Assembly: GCA_037013495.1 (NCBI GenBank)
Contig: CM072810.1
Coordinates: forward strand, 53,306,843-53,370,842
DNA: 64,000 nucleotides
Direction: 5' to 3'
Source: Hippophae tibetana
Lineage: Eukaryota > Streptophyta > Magnoliopsida > Rosales > Elaeagnaceae
Shown here: positions 11,849 through 25,216 of the stretch, in pieces
Layout of the letters: the number at the start of each line of letters is the position of its first letter
Numbering within the stretch: the first letter of the stretch is position 1
Position numbers and translations under genes: made by a program
The notes under the pieces: generated by a model
Told to the model about the DNA's origin: nothing
The model's database searches: none
The model's input: only the letters and a program-made list of their open reading frames with translations

Positions 11849-14800
11849 GTGCATGACACAAGTCATTCTAAATGACACTTGGAAACAACAAGGAAAGGTT
11901 ACCCACAACAACGAACCCAGGGATGTTACTTACCTCTGTTGCATCATTCTGTCTCTTGTAAGCTAACTTCACCTCGAACTTGTGCTTTTATGGGATACAA
12001 ATCTGAGATCATGTTTTGATACCAAACATAAGAAAATAGCTAATCCTTCCTTCCTAAAGCGTAAGCTTTCAATACGGGACGCTTGAACTGCCACCCTTAA
12101 TCCTCGTTCAAAGATCCCAACAAGTAACGAGGATGTTACCCCCCTTGCACGACACAAGTCATTCTAAATGACAATTGGAAACAACAAAGAAAGGTTACGC
12201 ATAACAACGAACCCAGGGATGGTACTTACCTCTGTTGCATCATTCCGTCTCTTGTAAGCGAACTTCACCTCGAACTTGTGCTTTTATGGGATACAAATTC
12301 GGAGATCATGTTTTGATAACAAATATAGGAAAAATAACTTATCCTTACTTCCAAAAGCGTAAGCTTTCAATACGGGACGCTTGAACTGTCACCCTTAATC
12401 CTCGTTCAAAGATCACAACAAGTCACGAGGCTGTTACCCCCCCGTGCACGACACAAGTCATTCTAAATGACACTTGGAAACAACAAGGAAAGGTTACCCA
12501 CAACAACGAACCCAGGGATGGTACTTACCTCTGTTGCATCATTCTGTCTCTTGTAAGCTAACTTCACCTCGAACTTGTGCTTTTATGGGATACAAATCTG
12601 AGATCATATTTTGATACCAAACATAGGAAAATAGTTAATCTTTCCTTCCTAAATCTTAAGCTTTCAATACGGGACGCTTGAACTGTCACCCTTAATCCTC
12701 GTTCAAAGATCACAACAAGTCACGAGGCTGTTACCCCCCCGTGCACGACACAAGTCATTCTAAATGACACTTTTAAACAACAAGGAAAGGTTACCCACAA
12801 AAACGAACCCAGGGATGGTACTTACCTCGGTTGCATCATTCCGTCTCTTGTAAGCGAACTTCACCTCTAACTTGTGCTTTTATGGGATACAAATCGGAGA
12901 TCATATTTTGATACCAAACATAGGAAAATAATTAATCCTTCCTTCCTAAATCTTAAGCTTTCAGTACGGGACGCTTGAACTGTCACCCTTAATCCTCATT
13001 CAAAGCTCACAACAAGTCACGAGGATGTTAGCCCCCCGTGCACGACACAAGTCAATCTAAATGACACTTGGAAATAACAAAGAAAGGTTACCCACAACAA
13101 CGAACCCAGGGATGGTACTTACCTCGGTTGCATCATTCCGTCTCTTGTAAGTGAACTTCAATTTGAACTTGTGCTTTTATGGGACACAAATCGGAGATCA
13201 TGTTTTGATACCAAACATAGGAAAATAGCTAATCCTTCCTTCCTTAAGCTTACGCTTTCAATACGGGACGCTTGAACTGTCACCCTTAATCCTCGTTCAA
13301 AGCTCACAACAAGTCACGAGGATGTTACCCCCCCGTGCACGACACAAGTCATTCTAAATGACACTTGGAAACAACAAAGAAAGGTTACCCACAACAACGA
13401 ACCCAGGGATGGTACTTACCTCGGTTACATCATTCCGTCTCTTGTAAGTGAACTTCAATTTGAACTTGTGCTTTTATGGGACACAAATCGGAGATCATGT
13501 TTTGATACCAAACATAGGAAAATAACTAATCCTTCCTTCCTAAAGCTTAAGCTTTCAATACGGGACGCTTGAACTGTCACCCTTAATCCTCGTTCAAAGC
13601 TCACAACAAGTCACGAGGATGTTACCCCCCCGTGCACGACACAAGTCATTCTAAATGACACTTGGAAACAACAAGGAAAGGTTGCCCACAACAACGAACC
13701 CAGGGATGGTACTTACCTCGGTTGCATCATTCCGTCTCTTGTAAGTGAACTTCAATTTGAACTTGTTCTTTTATGGGACACAAATCGGAGATCATGTTTT
13801 GATACCAAACATAGGAAAATAACTAATCCTTCCTTCCTAAAGCGTAAGCTTTCAATACGGGACGCTTGAACTGCCACCCTTAATCCTCGTTCAAAGCTCA
13901 CAACAAGTCACGAGGCTGTTACCCCCCCGTGCACGACACAAGTCATTCTAAATGACACTTGGAAACAACAAGGAAAGGTTACCCACAACAACGAACCCAG
14001 GGATGGTACTTACCTCTGTTGCATCATTCTGTCTCTTGTAAGCTAACTTCACCTCGAACTTGTGCTTTTATGGGATACAAATCTGAGATCATATTTTGAT
14101 ACCAAACATAGGAAAATAGTTAATCTTTCCTTCCTAAAGCGTAAGCTTTCAATACGGGACGCTTGAACTGTCACACTTAATCCTCGTTCAAAGATCACAA
14201 CAAGTAACGAGGATGTTACCCCCCTTGCACGACACAAGTCATTCTAAATGACAATTGGAAACAACAAAGAAAGCTTACCCACAACAACGAACCCAGGGAT
14301 GGTACTTACCTCGGTTGCATCATTCCGTCTCTTGTAAGCGAACTTCACCTCTAACTTGTGCTTCTATGGGATACAAATCAGAGATCATATTTTGATACCA
14401 AACATAGGAAAATAGTTAATCCTTCCTTCCTAAATCTTAAGCTTTCAATACGGGACGCTTGAACTGTCACCCTTAATCCTCATTCAAAGCTCACAACAAG
14501 TCACGAGGATGTTATCCCCCCGTGCACGACACAAGTCATTCTAAATGACACTTGGAAACAACAAGGAAAGGTTACCCACAACAACGAACCCAGGGATGGT
14601 ACTTACCTCCGTTGCATCATTCCGTCTCTTGTAAGCGAACTTCACCTCTAACTTGTGCTTTTATGGGATACAAATCGGATATCATATTTTGATACCAAAC
14701 ATAGGAAAATAATTAATCCTTCCTTCCTAAATCTTAAGCTTTCAATACGGGACGCTTGAACTGTCACCCTTAATCCTCATTCAAAGCTCACAACAAGTCA

Positions 14801-15708
14801 CGAGGTTGTTACCCCCCCGTGCACGACACAAGTCATTCTAAATGACACTTGGAAACAACAAAGAAAGGTCACCCACAACAACGAACCCAGGGATGGTACT
14901 TACCTCGGTTGCATCATTCCGTCTCTTGTAAGTGAACTTCAATTTGAACTTGTGCTTTTATGGGACACAAATCGGAGATCATGTTTTGATACCAAACATA
15001 GGAAAATAGCTAATCCTTCCTTCCTAAAGCTTACGCTTTCAATACGGGACGCTTGAACTGTCACCCTTAATCCTCGTTCAAAGATCACAACAAGTAACGA
15101 GGATGTTACCCCCCTTGCACGACACAAGTCATTCTAAATGACAATTGGAAACAACAAAGAAAGCTTACCCACAACAACGAACCCAGGGATGGTACTTACC
15201 TCGGTTGCATCATTCCGTCTCTTGTAAGCGAACTTCACCTCTAACTTGTGCTTCTATGGGATACGAATCAGAGATCATATTTTGATACCAAACATAGGAA
15301 AATAGTTAATCCTTCCTTCCTAAATCTTAAGCTTTCAATACGGGACGCTTGAACTGTCACCCTTAATCCTCATTCAAAGCTCACAACAAGTCACGAGGAT
15401 GTTATCCCCCCGTGCACGACACAAGTCATTCTAAATGACACTTGGAAACAACAAGGAAAGGTTGCACACAACAACGAAGCCAGGGATGGTACTTACCTCG
15501 GTTGCATCATTCCGTCTCTTGTAAGTGAACTTCAATTTGAACTTGTGCTTTTATGGGACACAAATCGGAGATCATGTTTTGATACCAAACATAGGAAAAT
15601 AACTAATCCTTCCTTCCTAAAGCGTAAGCTTTCAATACGGGACGCTTGAACTGCCACCCTTAATCCTCGTTCAAAGCTCACAACAAGTCACGAGGATGTT
15701 ACCCCCCC
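11849..15708. repeat. Mixed monomers between two HOR domains
   Basis: About thirteen monomers of several classes lie between the 1187-bp and the 1783-bp HOR domains. The stretch includes the first 298-bp monomer (ATTCGGAG, GATAACAAATATAGG, about 12296-12340), monomers with TTCAATTTGAACTTG, and types c and d (14049-14500). The last third, about 13.9-15.7 kb, is largely the same as part of the following domain at an offset of 2376 bp (for example 14939-15127 and 17315-17503). No non-satellite sequence is visible. Confidence 0.85.
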
Positions 15709-18084
15709 GTGCACGACCCAAGTCATTCTAAATGACACTTCGAAACAACAAAGAAATGTTACCCACAACAACGAACCCAGGTATGGTACTTACCTCGGTT
15801 GCATCATTCCGTCTCTTGTAAGCGAACTTCACCTCGAACTTGTGCTTTTATGGGATACAAATTCGGAGATCATGTTTTGATAACAAATATAGGAAAAATA
15901 ACTTATCCTTACTTCCAAAAGCGTAAGCTTTCAATACGGGACGCTTGAACTGTCACCCTTAATCCTCGTTCAAAGATCACAACAAGTCACGAGGCTGTTA
16001 CCCCCCCGTGGACGACACAAGTCATTCTAAATGACACTTGGAAACAAGAAGGAAAGGTTACCCACAACAACGAACCCAGGGATGGTACTTACCTCTGTTG
16101 CATCATTCTGTCTCTTGTAAGCTAACTTCACCTCGAACTTGTGCTTTTATGGGATACAAATCTGAGATCATATTTTGATACCAAACATAGGAAAATAGTT
16201 AATCTTTCCTTCCTAAATCTTAAGCTTTCAATACGGGACGCTTGAACTGTCACCCTTAATCCTCGTTCAAAGATCACAACAAGTCACGAGGCTGTTACCC
16301 CCCCGTGCACGACACAAGTCATTCTAAATGACACTTGGAAACAACAAGGAAAGGTTACCCACAACAACGAACCCAGGGATGGTACTTACCTCCGTTGCAT
16401 CATTCCGTCTCTTGTAAGCGAACTTCACCTCTAACTTGTGCTTTTATGGGATACAAATCGGATATCATATTTTGATACCAAACATAGGAAAATAATTAAT
16501 CCTTCCTTCCTAAATCTTAAGCTTTCAATACGGGACGCTTGAACTGTCACACTTAATCCTCGTTCAAAGATCACAACAAGTAACGAGGATGTTACCCCCC
16601 TTGCACGACACAAGTCATTCTAAATGACAATTGGAAACAACAAAGAAAGCTTACCCACAACAACGAACCCAGGGATGGTACTTACCTCGGTTGCATCATT
16701 CCGTCTCTTGTAAGCGAACTTCACCTCTAACTTGTGCTTCTATGGGATACAAATCAGAGATCATATTTTGATACCAAACATAGGAAAATAGTTAATCCTT
16801 CCTTCCTAAATCTTAAGCTTTCAATACGGGACGCTTGAACTGTCACCCTTAATCCTCATTCAAAGCTCACAACAAGTCACGAGGATGTTATCCCCCCGTG
16901 CACGACACAAGTCATTCTAAATGACACTTGGAAACAACAAGGAAAGGTTACCCACAACAACGAACCCAGGGATGGTACTTACCTCCGTTGCATCATTCCG
17001 TCTCTTGTAAGCGAACTTCACCTCTAACTTGTGCTTTTATGGGATACAAATCGGATATCATATTTTGATACCAAACATAGGAAAATAATTAATCCTTCCT
17101 TCCTAAATCTTAAGCTTTCAATACGGGACGCTTGAACTGTCACCCTTAATCCTCATTCAAAGCTCACAACAAGTCACGAGGTTGTTACCCCCCCGTGCAC
17201 GACACAAGTCATTCTAAATGACACTTGGAAACAACAAAGAAAGGTCACCCACAACAACGAACCCAGGGATGGTACTTACCTCGGTTGCATCATTCCGTCT
17301 CTTGTAAGTGAACTTCAATTTGAACTTGTGCTTTTATGGGACACAAATCGGAGATCATGTTTTGATACCAAACATAGGAAAATAGCTAATCCTTCCTTCC
17401 TAAAGCTTACGCTTTCAATACGGGACGCTTGAACTGTCACCCTTAATCCTCGTTCAAAGATCACAACAAGTAACGAGGATGTTACCCCCCTTGCACGACA
17501 CAAGTCATTCTAAATGACAATTGGAAACAACAAAGAAAGCTTACCCACAACAACGAACCCAGGGATGGTACTTACCTCGGTTGCATCATTCCGTCTCTTG
17601 TAAGCGAACTTCACCTCTAACTTGTGCTTCTATGGGATACGAATCAGAGATCATATTTTGATACCAAACATAGGAAAATAGTTAATCCTTCCTTCCTAAA
17701 TCTTAAGCTTTCAATACGGGACGCTTGAACTGTCACCCTTAATCCTCATTCAAAGCTCACAACAAGTCACGAGGATGTTATCCCCCCGTGCACGACACAA
17801 GTCATTCTAAATGACACTTGGAAACAACAAGGAAAGGTTGCCCACAACAACGAAGCCAGGGATGGTACTTACCTCGGTTGCATCATTCCGTCTCTTGTAA
17901 GTGAACTTCAATTTGAACTTGTGCTTTTATGGGACACAAATCGGAGATCATGTTTTGATACCAAACATAGGAAAATAACTAATCCTTCCTTCCTAAAGCG
18001 TAAGCTTTCAATACGGGACGCTTGAACTGCCACCCTTAATCCTCGTTCAAAGCTCACAACAAGTCACGAGGATGTTACCCCCCC
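15709..18084. repeat. 8-monomer derivative of the 1783-bp HOR (2376 bp)
   Basis: The unit begins with the GACCCAAG monomer that opens each 1783-bp HOR, but holds eight monomers instead of six. The order reads m1, m2, an m3/c hybrid, an m5-like monomer, m3, m4, m5, m6. The third monomer switches from m3 features (GGATATCATATTTT) to type c features (GTCACACTTAATCC, AAGTAACGAGG) near 16540. Two extra monomers with a hybrid at the junction are the expected product of out-of-register recombination. Confidence 0.85.
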
Positions 18085-19867
18085 GTGCACGACCCAAGTC
18101 ATTCTAAATGACACTTGGAAACAACAAAGAAATGTTACCCACAACAACGAACCCAGGTATGGTACTTACCTCGGTTGCATCATTCCGTCTCTTGTAAGCG
18201 AACTTCACCTCGAACTTGTGCTTTTATGGGATACAAATTCGGAGATCATGTTTTGATAACAAATATAGGAAAAATAACTTATCCTTACTTCCAAAAGCGT
18301 AAGCTTTCAATACGGGACGCTTGAACTGTCACCCTTAATCCTCGTTCAAAGATCACAACAAGTCACGAGGTTGTTACCCCCCCGTGGACGACACAAGTCA
18401 TTCTAAATGACACTTGGAAACAAGAAGGAAAGGTTACCCACAACAACGAACCCAGGGATGGTACTTACCTCTGTTGCATCATTCTGTCTCTTGTAAGCTA
18501 ACTTCACCTCGAACTTGTGCTTTTATGGGATACAAATCTGAGATCATATTTTGATACCAAACATAGGAAAATAGTTAATCTTTCCTTCCTAAATCTTAAG
18601 CTTTCAATACGGGACGCTTGAACTGTCACCCTTAATCCTCGTTCAAAGATCACAACAAGTCACGAGGCTGTTACCCCCCCGTGCACGACACAAGTCATTC
18701 TAAATGACACTTGGAAACAACAAGGAAAGGTTACCCACAACAACGAACCCAGGGATGGTACTTACCTCCGTTGCATCATTCCGTCTCTTGTAAGCGAACT
18801 TCACCTCTAACTTGTGCTTTTATGGGATACAAATCGGATATCATATTTTGATACCAAACATAGGAAAATAATTAATCCTTCCTTCCTAAATCTTAAGCTT
18901 TCAATACGGGACGCTTGAACTGTCACCCTTAATCCTCATTCAAAGCTCACAACAAGTCACGAGGTTGTTACCCCCCCGTGCACGACACAAGTCATTCTAA
19001 ATGACACTTGGAAACAACAAAGAAAGGTCACCCACAAAAACGAACCCAGGGATGGTACTTACCTCGGTTGCATCATTCCGTCTCTTGTAAGTGAACTTCA
19101 ATTTGAACTTGTGCTTTTATGGGACACAAATCGGAGATCATGTTTTGATACCAAACATAGGAAAATAGCTAATCCTTCCTTCCTAAAGCTTACGCTTTCA
19201 ATACGGGACGCTTGAACTGTCACCCTTAATCCTCGTTCAAAGATCACAACAAGTAACGAGGATGTTACCCCCCTTGCACGACACAAGTCATTCTAAATGA
19301 CAATTGGAAACAACAAAGAAAGCTTACCCACAACAACGAACCCAGGGATGGTACTTACCTCGGTTGCATCATTCCGTCTCTTGTAAGCGAACTTCACCTC
19401 TAACTTGTGCTTCTATGGGATACGAATCAGAGATCATATTTTGATACCAAACATAGGAAAATAGTTAATCCTTCCTTCCTAAATCTTAAGCTTTCAATAC
19501 GGGACGCTTGAACTGTCACCCTTAATCCTCATTCAAAGCTCACAACAAGTCACGAGGATGTTATCCCCCCGTGCACGACACAAGTCATTCTAAATGACAC
19601 TTGGAAACAACAAGGAAAGGTTGCCCACAACAACGAACCCAGGGATGGTACTTACCTCGGTTGCATCATTCCGTCTATTGTAAGTGAACTTCAATTTGAA
19701 CTTGTGCTTTTATGGGACACAAATCGGAGATCATGTTTTGATACCAAACATAGGAAAATAACTAATCCTTCCTTCCTAAAGCGTAAGCTTTCAATACGGG
19801 ACGCTTGAACTGCCACCCTTAATCCTCGTTCAAAGCTCACAACAAGTCACGAGGATGTTACCCCCCC
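18085..19867. repeat. 6-monomer HOR unit (1783 bp), copy 1
   Basis: Six distinguishable monomers: m1 has GACCCAAG, AAATGTTACCC, CCAGGTATGG and the 298-bp insertions. m2 has GTGGACGAC and ACAAGAAGG. m3 has CTCCGTTGC and GGATATCATATTTT. m4 has AAAGGTCACCC and AAAGCTTACGC. m5 has ACAATTGG, GGGATACGAATCAG and GTTATCCCCCC. m6 has GGTTGCCCAC and ACTGCCACCC. The next three units repeat this order at exactly 1783 bp. Confidence 0.95.
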
Positions 19868-21650
19868 GTGCACGACCCAAGTCATTCTAAATGACACTTG
19901 GAAACAACAAAGAAATGTTACCCACAACAACGAACCCAGGTATGGTACTTACCTCGGTTGCATCATTCCGTCTCTTGTAAGCGAACTTCACCTCGAACTT
20001 GTGCTTTTATGGGATACAAATTCGGAGATCATGTTTTGATAACAAATATAGGAAAAATAACTTATCCTTACTTCCAAAAGCGTAAGCTTTCAATACGGGA
20101 CGCTTGAACTGTCACCCTTAATCCTCGTTCAAAGATCACAACAAGTCACGAGGCTGTTACCCCCCCGTGGACGACACAAGTCATTCTAAATGACACTTGG
20201 AAACAAGAAGGAAAGGTTACCCACAACAACGAACCCAGGGATGGTACTTACCTCTGTTGCATCATTCTGTCTCTTGTAAGCTAACTTCACCTCGAACTTG
20301 TGCTTTTATGGGATACAAATCTGAGATCATATTTTGATACCAAACATAGGAAAATAGTTAATCTTTCCTTCCTAAATCTTAAGCTTTCAATACGGGACGC
20401 TTGAACTGTCACCCTTAATCCTCGTTCAAAGATCACAACAAGTCACGAGGCTGTTACCCCCCCGTGCACGACACAAGTCATTCTAAATGACACTTGGAAA
20501 CAACAAGGAAAGGTTACCCACAACAACGAACCCAGGGATGGTACTTACCTCCGTTGCATCATTCCGTCTCTTGTAAGCGAACTTCACCTCTAACTTGTGC
20601 TTTTATGGGATACAAATCGGATATCATATTTTGATACCAAACATAGGAAAATAATTAATCCTTCCTTCCTAAATCTTAAGCTTTCAATACGGGACGCTTG
20701 AACTGTCACCCTTAATCCTCATTCAAAGCTCACAACAAGTCACGAGGTTGTTACCCCCCCGTGCACGACACAAGTCATTCTAAATGACACTTGGAAACAA
20801 CAAAGAAAGGTCACCCACAAAAACGAACCCAGGGATGGTACTTACCTCGGTTGCATCATTCCGTCTCTTGTAAGTGAACTTCAATTTGAACTTGTGCTTT
20901 TATGGGACACAAATCGGAGATCATGTTTTGATACCAAACATAGGAAAATAGCTAATCCTTCCTTCCTAAAGCTTACGCTTTCAATACGGGACGCTTGAAC
21001 TGTCACCCTTAATCCTCGTTCAAAGATCACAACAAGTAACGAGGATGTTACCCCCCTTGCACGACACAAGTCATTCTAAATGACAATTGGAAACAACAAA
21101 GAAAGCTTACCCACAACAACGAACCCAGGGATGGTACTTACCTCGGTTGCATCATTCCGTCTCTTGTAAGCGAACTTCACCTCTAACTTGTGCTTCTATG
21201 GGATACGAATCAGAGATCATATTTTGATACCAAACATAGGAAAATAGTTAATCCTTCCTTCCTAAATCTTAAGCTTTCAATACGGGACGCTTGAACTGTC
21301 ACCCTTAATCCTCATTCAAAGCTCACAACAAGTCACGAGGATGTTATCCCCCCGTGCACGACACAAGTCATTCTAAATGACACTTGGAAACAACAAGGAA
21401 AGGTTGCCCACAACAACGAACCCAGGGATGGTACTTACCTCGGTTGCATCATTCCGTCTATTGTAAGTGAACTTCAATTTGAACTTGTGCTTTTATGGGA
21501 CACAAATCGGAGATCATGTTTTGATACCAAACATAGGAAAATAACTAATCCTTCCTTCCTAAAGCGTAAGCTTTCAATACGGGACGCTTGAACTGCCACC
21601 CTTAATCCTCGTTCAAAGCTCACAACAAGTCACGAGGATGTTACCCCCCC
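19868..21650. repeat. 6-monomer HOR unit (1783 bp), copy 2
   Basis: Identical in monomer order to the unit before it. The differences I could find by eye are single bases, such as GAGGCTGTT here where the previous copy has GAGGTTGTT in m1. The rare m6 variant CCGTCTATTG, absent near 17893, is shared by all four regular copies. Confidence 0.95.
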
Positions 21651-23433
21651 GTGCACGACCCAAGTCATTCTAAATGACACTTGGAAACAACAAAGAAATG
21701 TTACCCACAACAACGAACCCAGGTATGGTACTTACCTCGGTTGCATCATTCCGTCTCTTGTAAGCGAACTTCACCTCGAACTTGTGCTTTTATGGGATAC
21801 AAATTCGGAGATCATGTTTTGATAACAAATATAGGAAAAATAACTTATCCTTACTTCCAAAAGCGTAAGCTTTCAATACGGGACGCTTGAACTGTCACCC
21901 TTAATCCTCGTTCAAAGATCACAACAAGTCACGAGGCTGTTACCCCCCCGTGGACGACACAAGTCATTCTAAATGACACTTGGAAACAAGAAGGAAAGGT
22001 TACCCACAACAACGAACCCAGGGATGGTACTTACCTCTGTTGCATCATTCTGTCTCTTGTAAGCTAACTTCACCTCGAACTTGTGCTTTTATGGGATACA
22101 AATCTGAGATCATATTTTGATACCAAACATAGGAAAATAGTTAATCTTTCCTTCCTAAATCTTAAGCTTTCAATACGGGACGCTTGAACTGTCACCCTTA
22201 ATCCTCGTTCAAAGATCACAACAAGTCACGAGGCTGTTACCCCCCCGTGCACGACACAAGTCATTCTAAATGACACTTGGAAACAACAAGGAAAGGTTAC
22301 CCACAACAACGAACCCAGGGATGGTACTTACCTCCGTTGCATCATTCCGTCTCTTGTAAGCGAACTTCACCTCTAACTTGTGCTTTTATGGGATACAAAT
22401 CGGATATCATATTTTGATACCAAACATAGGAAAATAATTAATCCTTCCTTCCTAAATCTTAAGCTTTCAATACGGGACGCTTGAACTGTCACCCTTAATC
22501 CTCATTCAAAGCTCACAACAAGTCACGAGGTTGTTACCCCCCCGTGCACGACACAAGTCATTCTAAATGACACTTGGAAACAACAAAGAAAGGTCACCCA
22601 CAAAAACGAACCCAGGGATGGTACTTACCTCGGTTGCATCATTCCGTCTCTTGTAAGTGAACTTCAATTTGAACTTGTGCTTTTATGGGACACAAATCGG
22701 AGATCATGTTTTGATACCAATCATAGGAAAATAGCTAATCCTTCCTTCCTAAAGCTTACGCTTTCAATACGGGACGCTTGAACTGTCACCCTTAATCCTC
22801 GTTCAAAGATCACAACAAGTAACGAGGATGTTACCCCCCTTGCACGACACAAGTCATTCTAAATGACAATTGGAAACAACAAAGAAAGCTTACCCACAAC
22901 AACGAACCCAGGGATGGTACTTACCTCGGTTGCATCATTCCGTCTCTTGTAAGCGAACTTCACCTCTAACTTGTGCTTCTATGGGATACGAATCAGAGAT
23001 CATATTTTGATACCAAACATAGGAAAATAGTTAATCCTTCCTTCCTAAATCTTAAGCTTTCAATACGGGACGCTTGAACTGTCACCCTTAATCCTCATTC
23101 AAAGCTCACAACAAGTCACGAGGATGTTATCCCCCCGTGCACGACACAAGTCATTCTAAATGACACTTGGAAACAACAAGGAAAGGTTGCCCACAACAAC
23201 GAACCCAGGGATGGTACTTACCTCGGTTGCATCATTCCGTCTATTGTAAGTGAACTTCAATTTGAACTTGTGCTTTTATGGGACACAAATCGGAGATCAT
23301 GTTTTGATACCAAACATAGGAAAATAACTAATCCTTCCTTCCTAAAGCGTAAGCTTTCAATACGGGACGCTTGAACTGCCACCCTTAATCCTCGTTCAAA
23401 GCTCACAACAAGTCACGAGGATGTTACCCCCCC
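21651..23433. repeat. 6-monomer HOR unit (1783 bp), copy 3
   Basis: Same six monomers at an exact 1783-bp offset. It shares ACCAATCATAGG in m4 (about 22716) with the next copy, whereas copies 1 and 2 have ACCAAACATAGG, so copies 3 and 4 look like the most recent pair. Confidence 0.95.
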
Positions 23434-25216
23434 GTGCACGACCCAAGTCATTCTAAATGACACTTGGAAACAACAAAGAAATGTTACCCACAACAACGAA
23501 CCCAGGTATGGTACTTACCTCGGTTGCATCATTCCGTCTCTTGTAAGCGAACTTCACCTCGAACTTGTGCTTTTATGGGATACAAATTCGGAGATCATGT
23601 TTTGATAACAAATATAGGAAAAATAACTTATCCTTACTTCCAAAAGCGTAAGCTTTCAATACGGGACGCTTGAACTGTCACCCTTAATCCTCGTTCAAAG
23701 ATCACAACAAGTCACGAGGCTGTTACCCCCCCGTGGACGACACAAGTCATTCTAAATGACACTTGGAAACAAGAAGGAAAGGTTACCCACAACAACGAAC
23801 CCAGGGATGGTACTTACCTCTGTTGCATCATTCTGTCTCTTGTAAGCTAACTTCACCTCGAACTTGTGCTTTTATGGGATACAAATCTGAGATCATATTT
23901 TGATACCAAACATAGGAAAATAGTTAATCTTTCCTTCCTAAATCTTAAGCTTTCAATACGGGACGCTTGAACTGTCACCCTTAATCCTCGTTCAAAGATC
24001 ACAACAAGTCACGAGGCTGTTACCCCCCCGTGCACGACACAAGTCATTCTAAATGACACTTGGAAACAACAAGGAAAGGTTACCCACAACAACGAACCCA
24101 GGGATGGTACTTACCTCCGTTGCATCATTCCGTCTCTTGTAAGCGAACTTCACCTCTAACTTGTGCTTTTATGGGATACAAATCGGATATCATATTTTGA
24201 TACCAAACATAGGAAAATAATTAATCCTTCCTTCCTAAATCTTAAGCTTTCAATACGGGACGCTTGAACTGTCACCCTTAATCCTCATTCAAAGCTCACA
24301 ACAAGTCACGAGGTTGTTACCCCCCCGTGCACGACACAAGTCATTCTAAATGACACTTGGAAACAACAAAGAAAGGTCACCCACAAAAACGAACCCAGGG
24401 ATGGTACTTACCTCGGTTGCATCATTCCGTCTCTTGTAAGTGAACTTCAATTTGAACTTGTGCTTTTATGGGACACAAATCGGAGATCATGTTTTGATAC
24501 CAATCATAGGAAAATAGCTAATCCTTCCTTCCTAAAGCTTACGCTTTCAATACGGGACGCTTGAACTGTCACCCTTAATCCTCGTTCAAAGATCACAACA
24601 AGTAACGAGGATGTTACCCCCCTTGCACGACACAAGTCATTCTAAATGACAATTGGAAACAACAAAGAAAGCTTACCCACAACAACGAACCCAGGGATGG
24701 TACTTACCTCGGTTGCATCATTCCGTCTCTTGTAAGCGAACTTCACCTCTAACTTGTGCTTCTATGGGATACGAATCAGAGATCATATTTTGATACCAAA
24801 CATAGGAAAATAGTTAATCCTTCCTTCCTAAATCTTAAGCTTTCAATACGGGACGCTTGAACTGTCACCCTTAATCCTCATTCAAAGCTCACAACAAGTC
24901 ACGAGGATGTTATCCCCCCGTGCACGACACAAGTCATTCTAAATGACACTTGGAAACAACAAGGAAAGGTTGCCCACAACAACGAACCCAGGGATGGTAC
25001 TTACCTCGGTTGCATCATTCCGTCTATTGTAAGTGAACTTCAATTTGAACTTGTGCTTTTATGGGACACAAATCGGAGATCATGTTTTGATACCAAACAT
25101 AGGAAAATAACTAATCCTTCCTTCCTAAAGCGTAAGCTTTCAATACGGGACGCTTGAACTGCCACCCTTAATCCTCGTTCAAAGCTCACAACAAGTCACG
25201 AGGATGTTACCCCCCC
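23434..25216. repeat. 6-monomer HOR unit (1783 bp), copy 4
   Basis: Last regular copy. It matches copy 3 closely, including ACCAATCATAGG near 24499. It is followed by altered units of seven and five monomers, which marks the edge of the homogenised core. Confidence 0.95.

Noticed and set aside
18115-18324. Recurrent 69-codon plus-strand open frame (also 19898, 21681, 52569, 55547)
   Set aside because: It starts at a TTG, not an ATG, and exists only where the 298-bp class shifts frame. It has no domain and is a by-product of the repeat.
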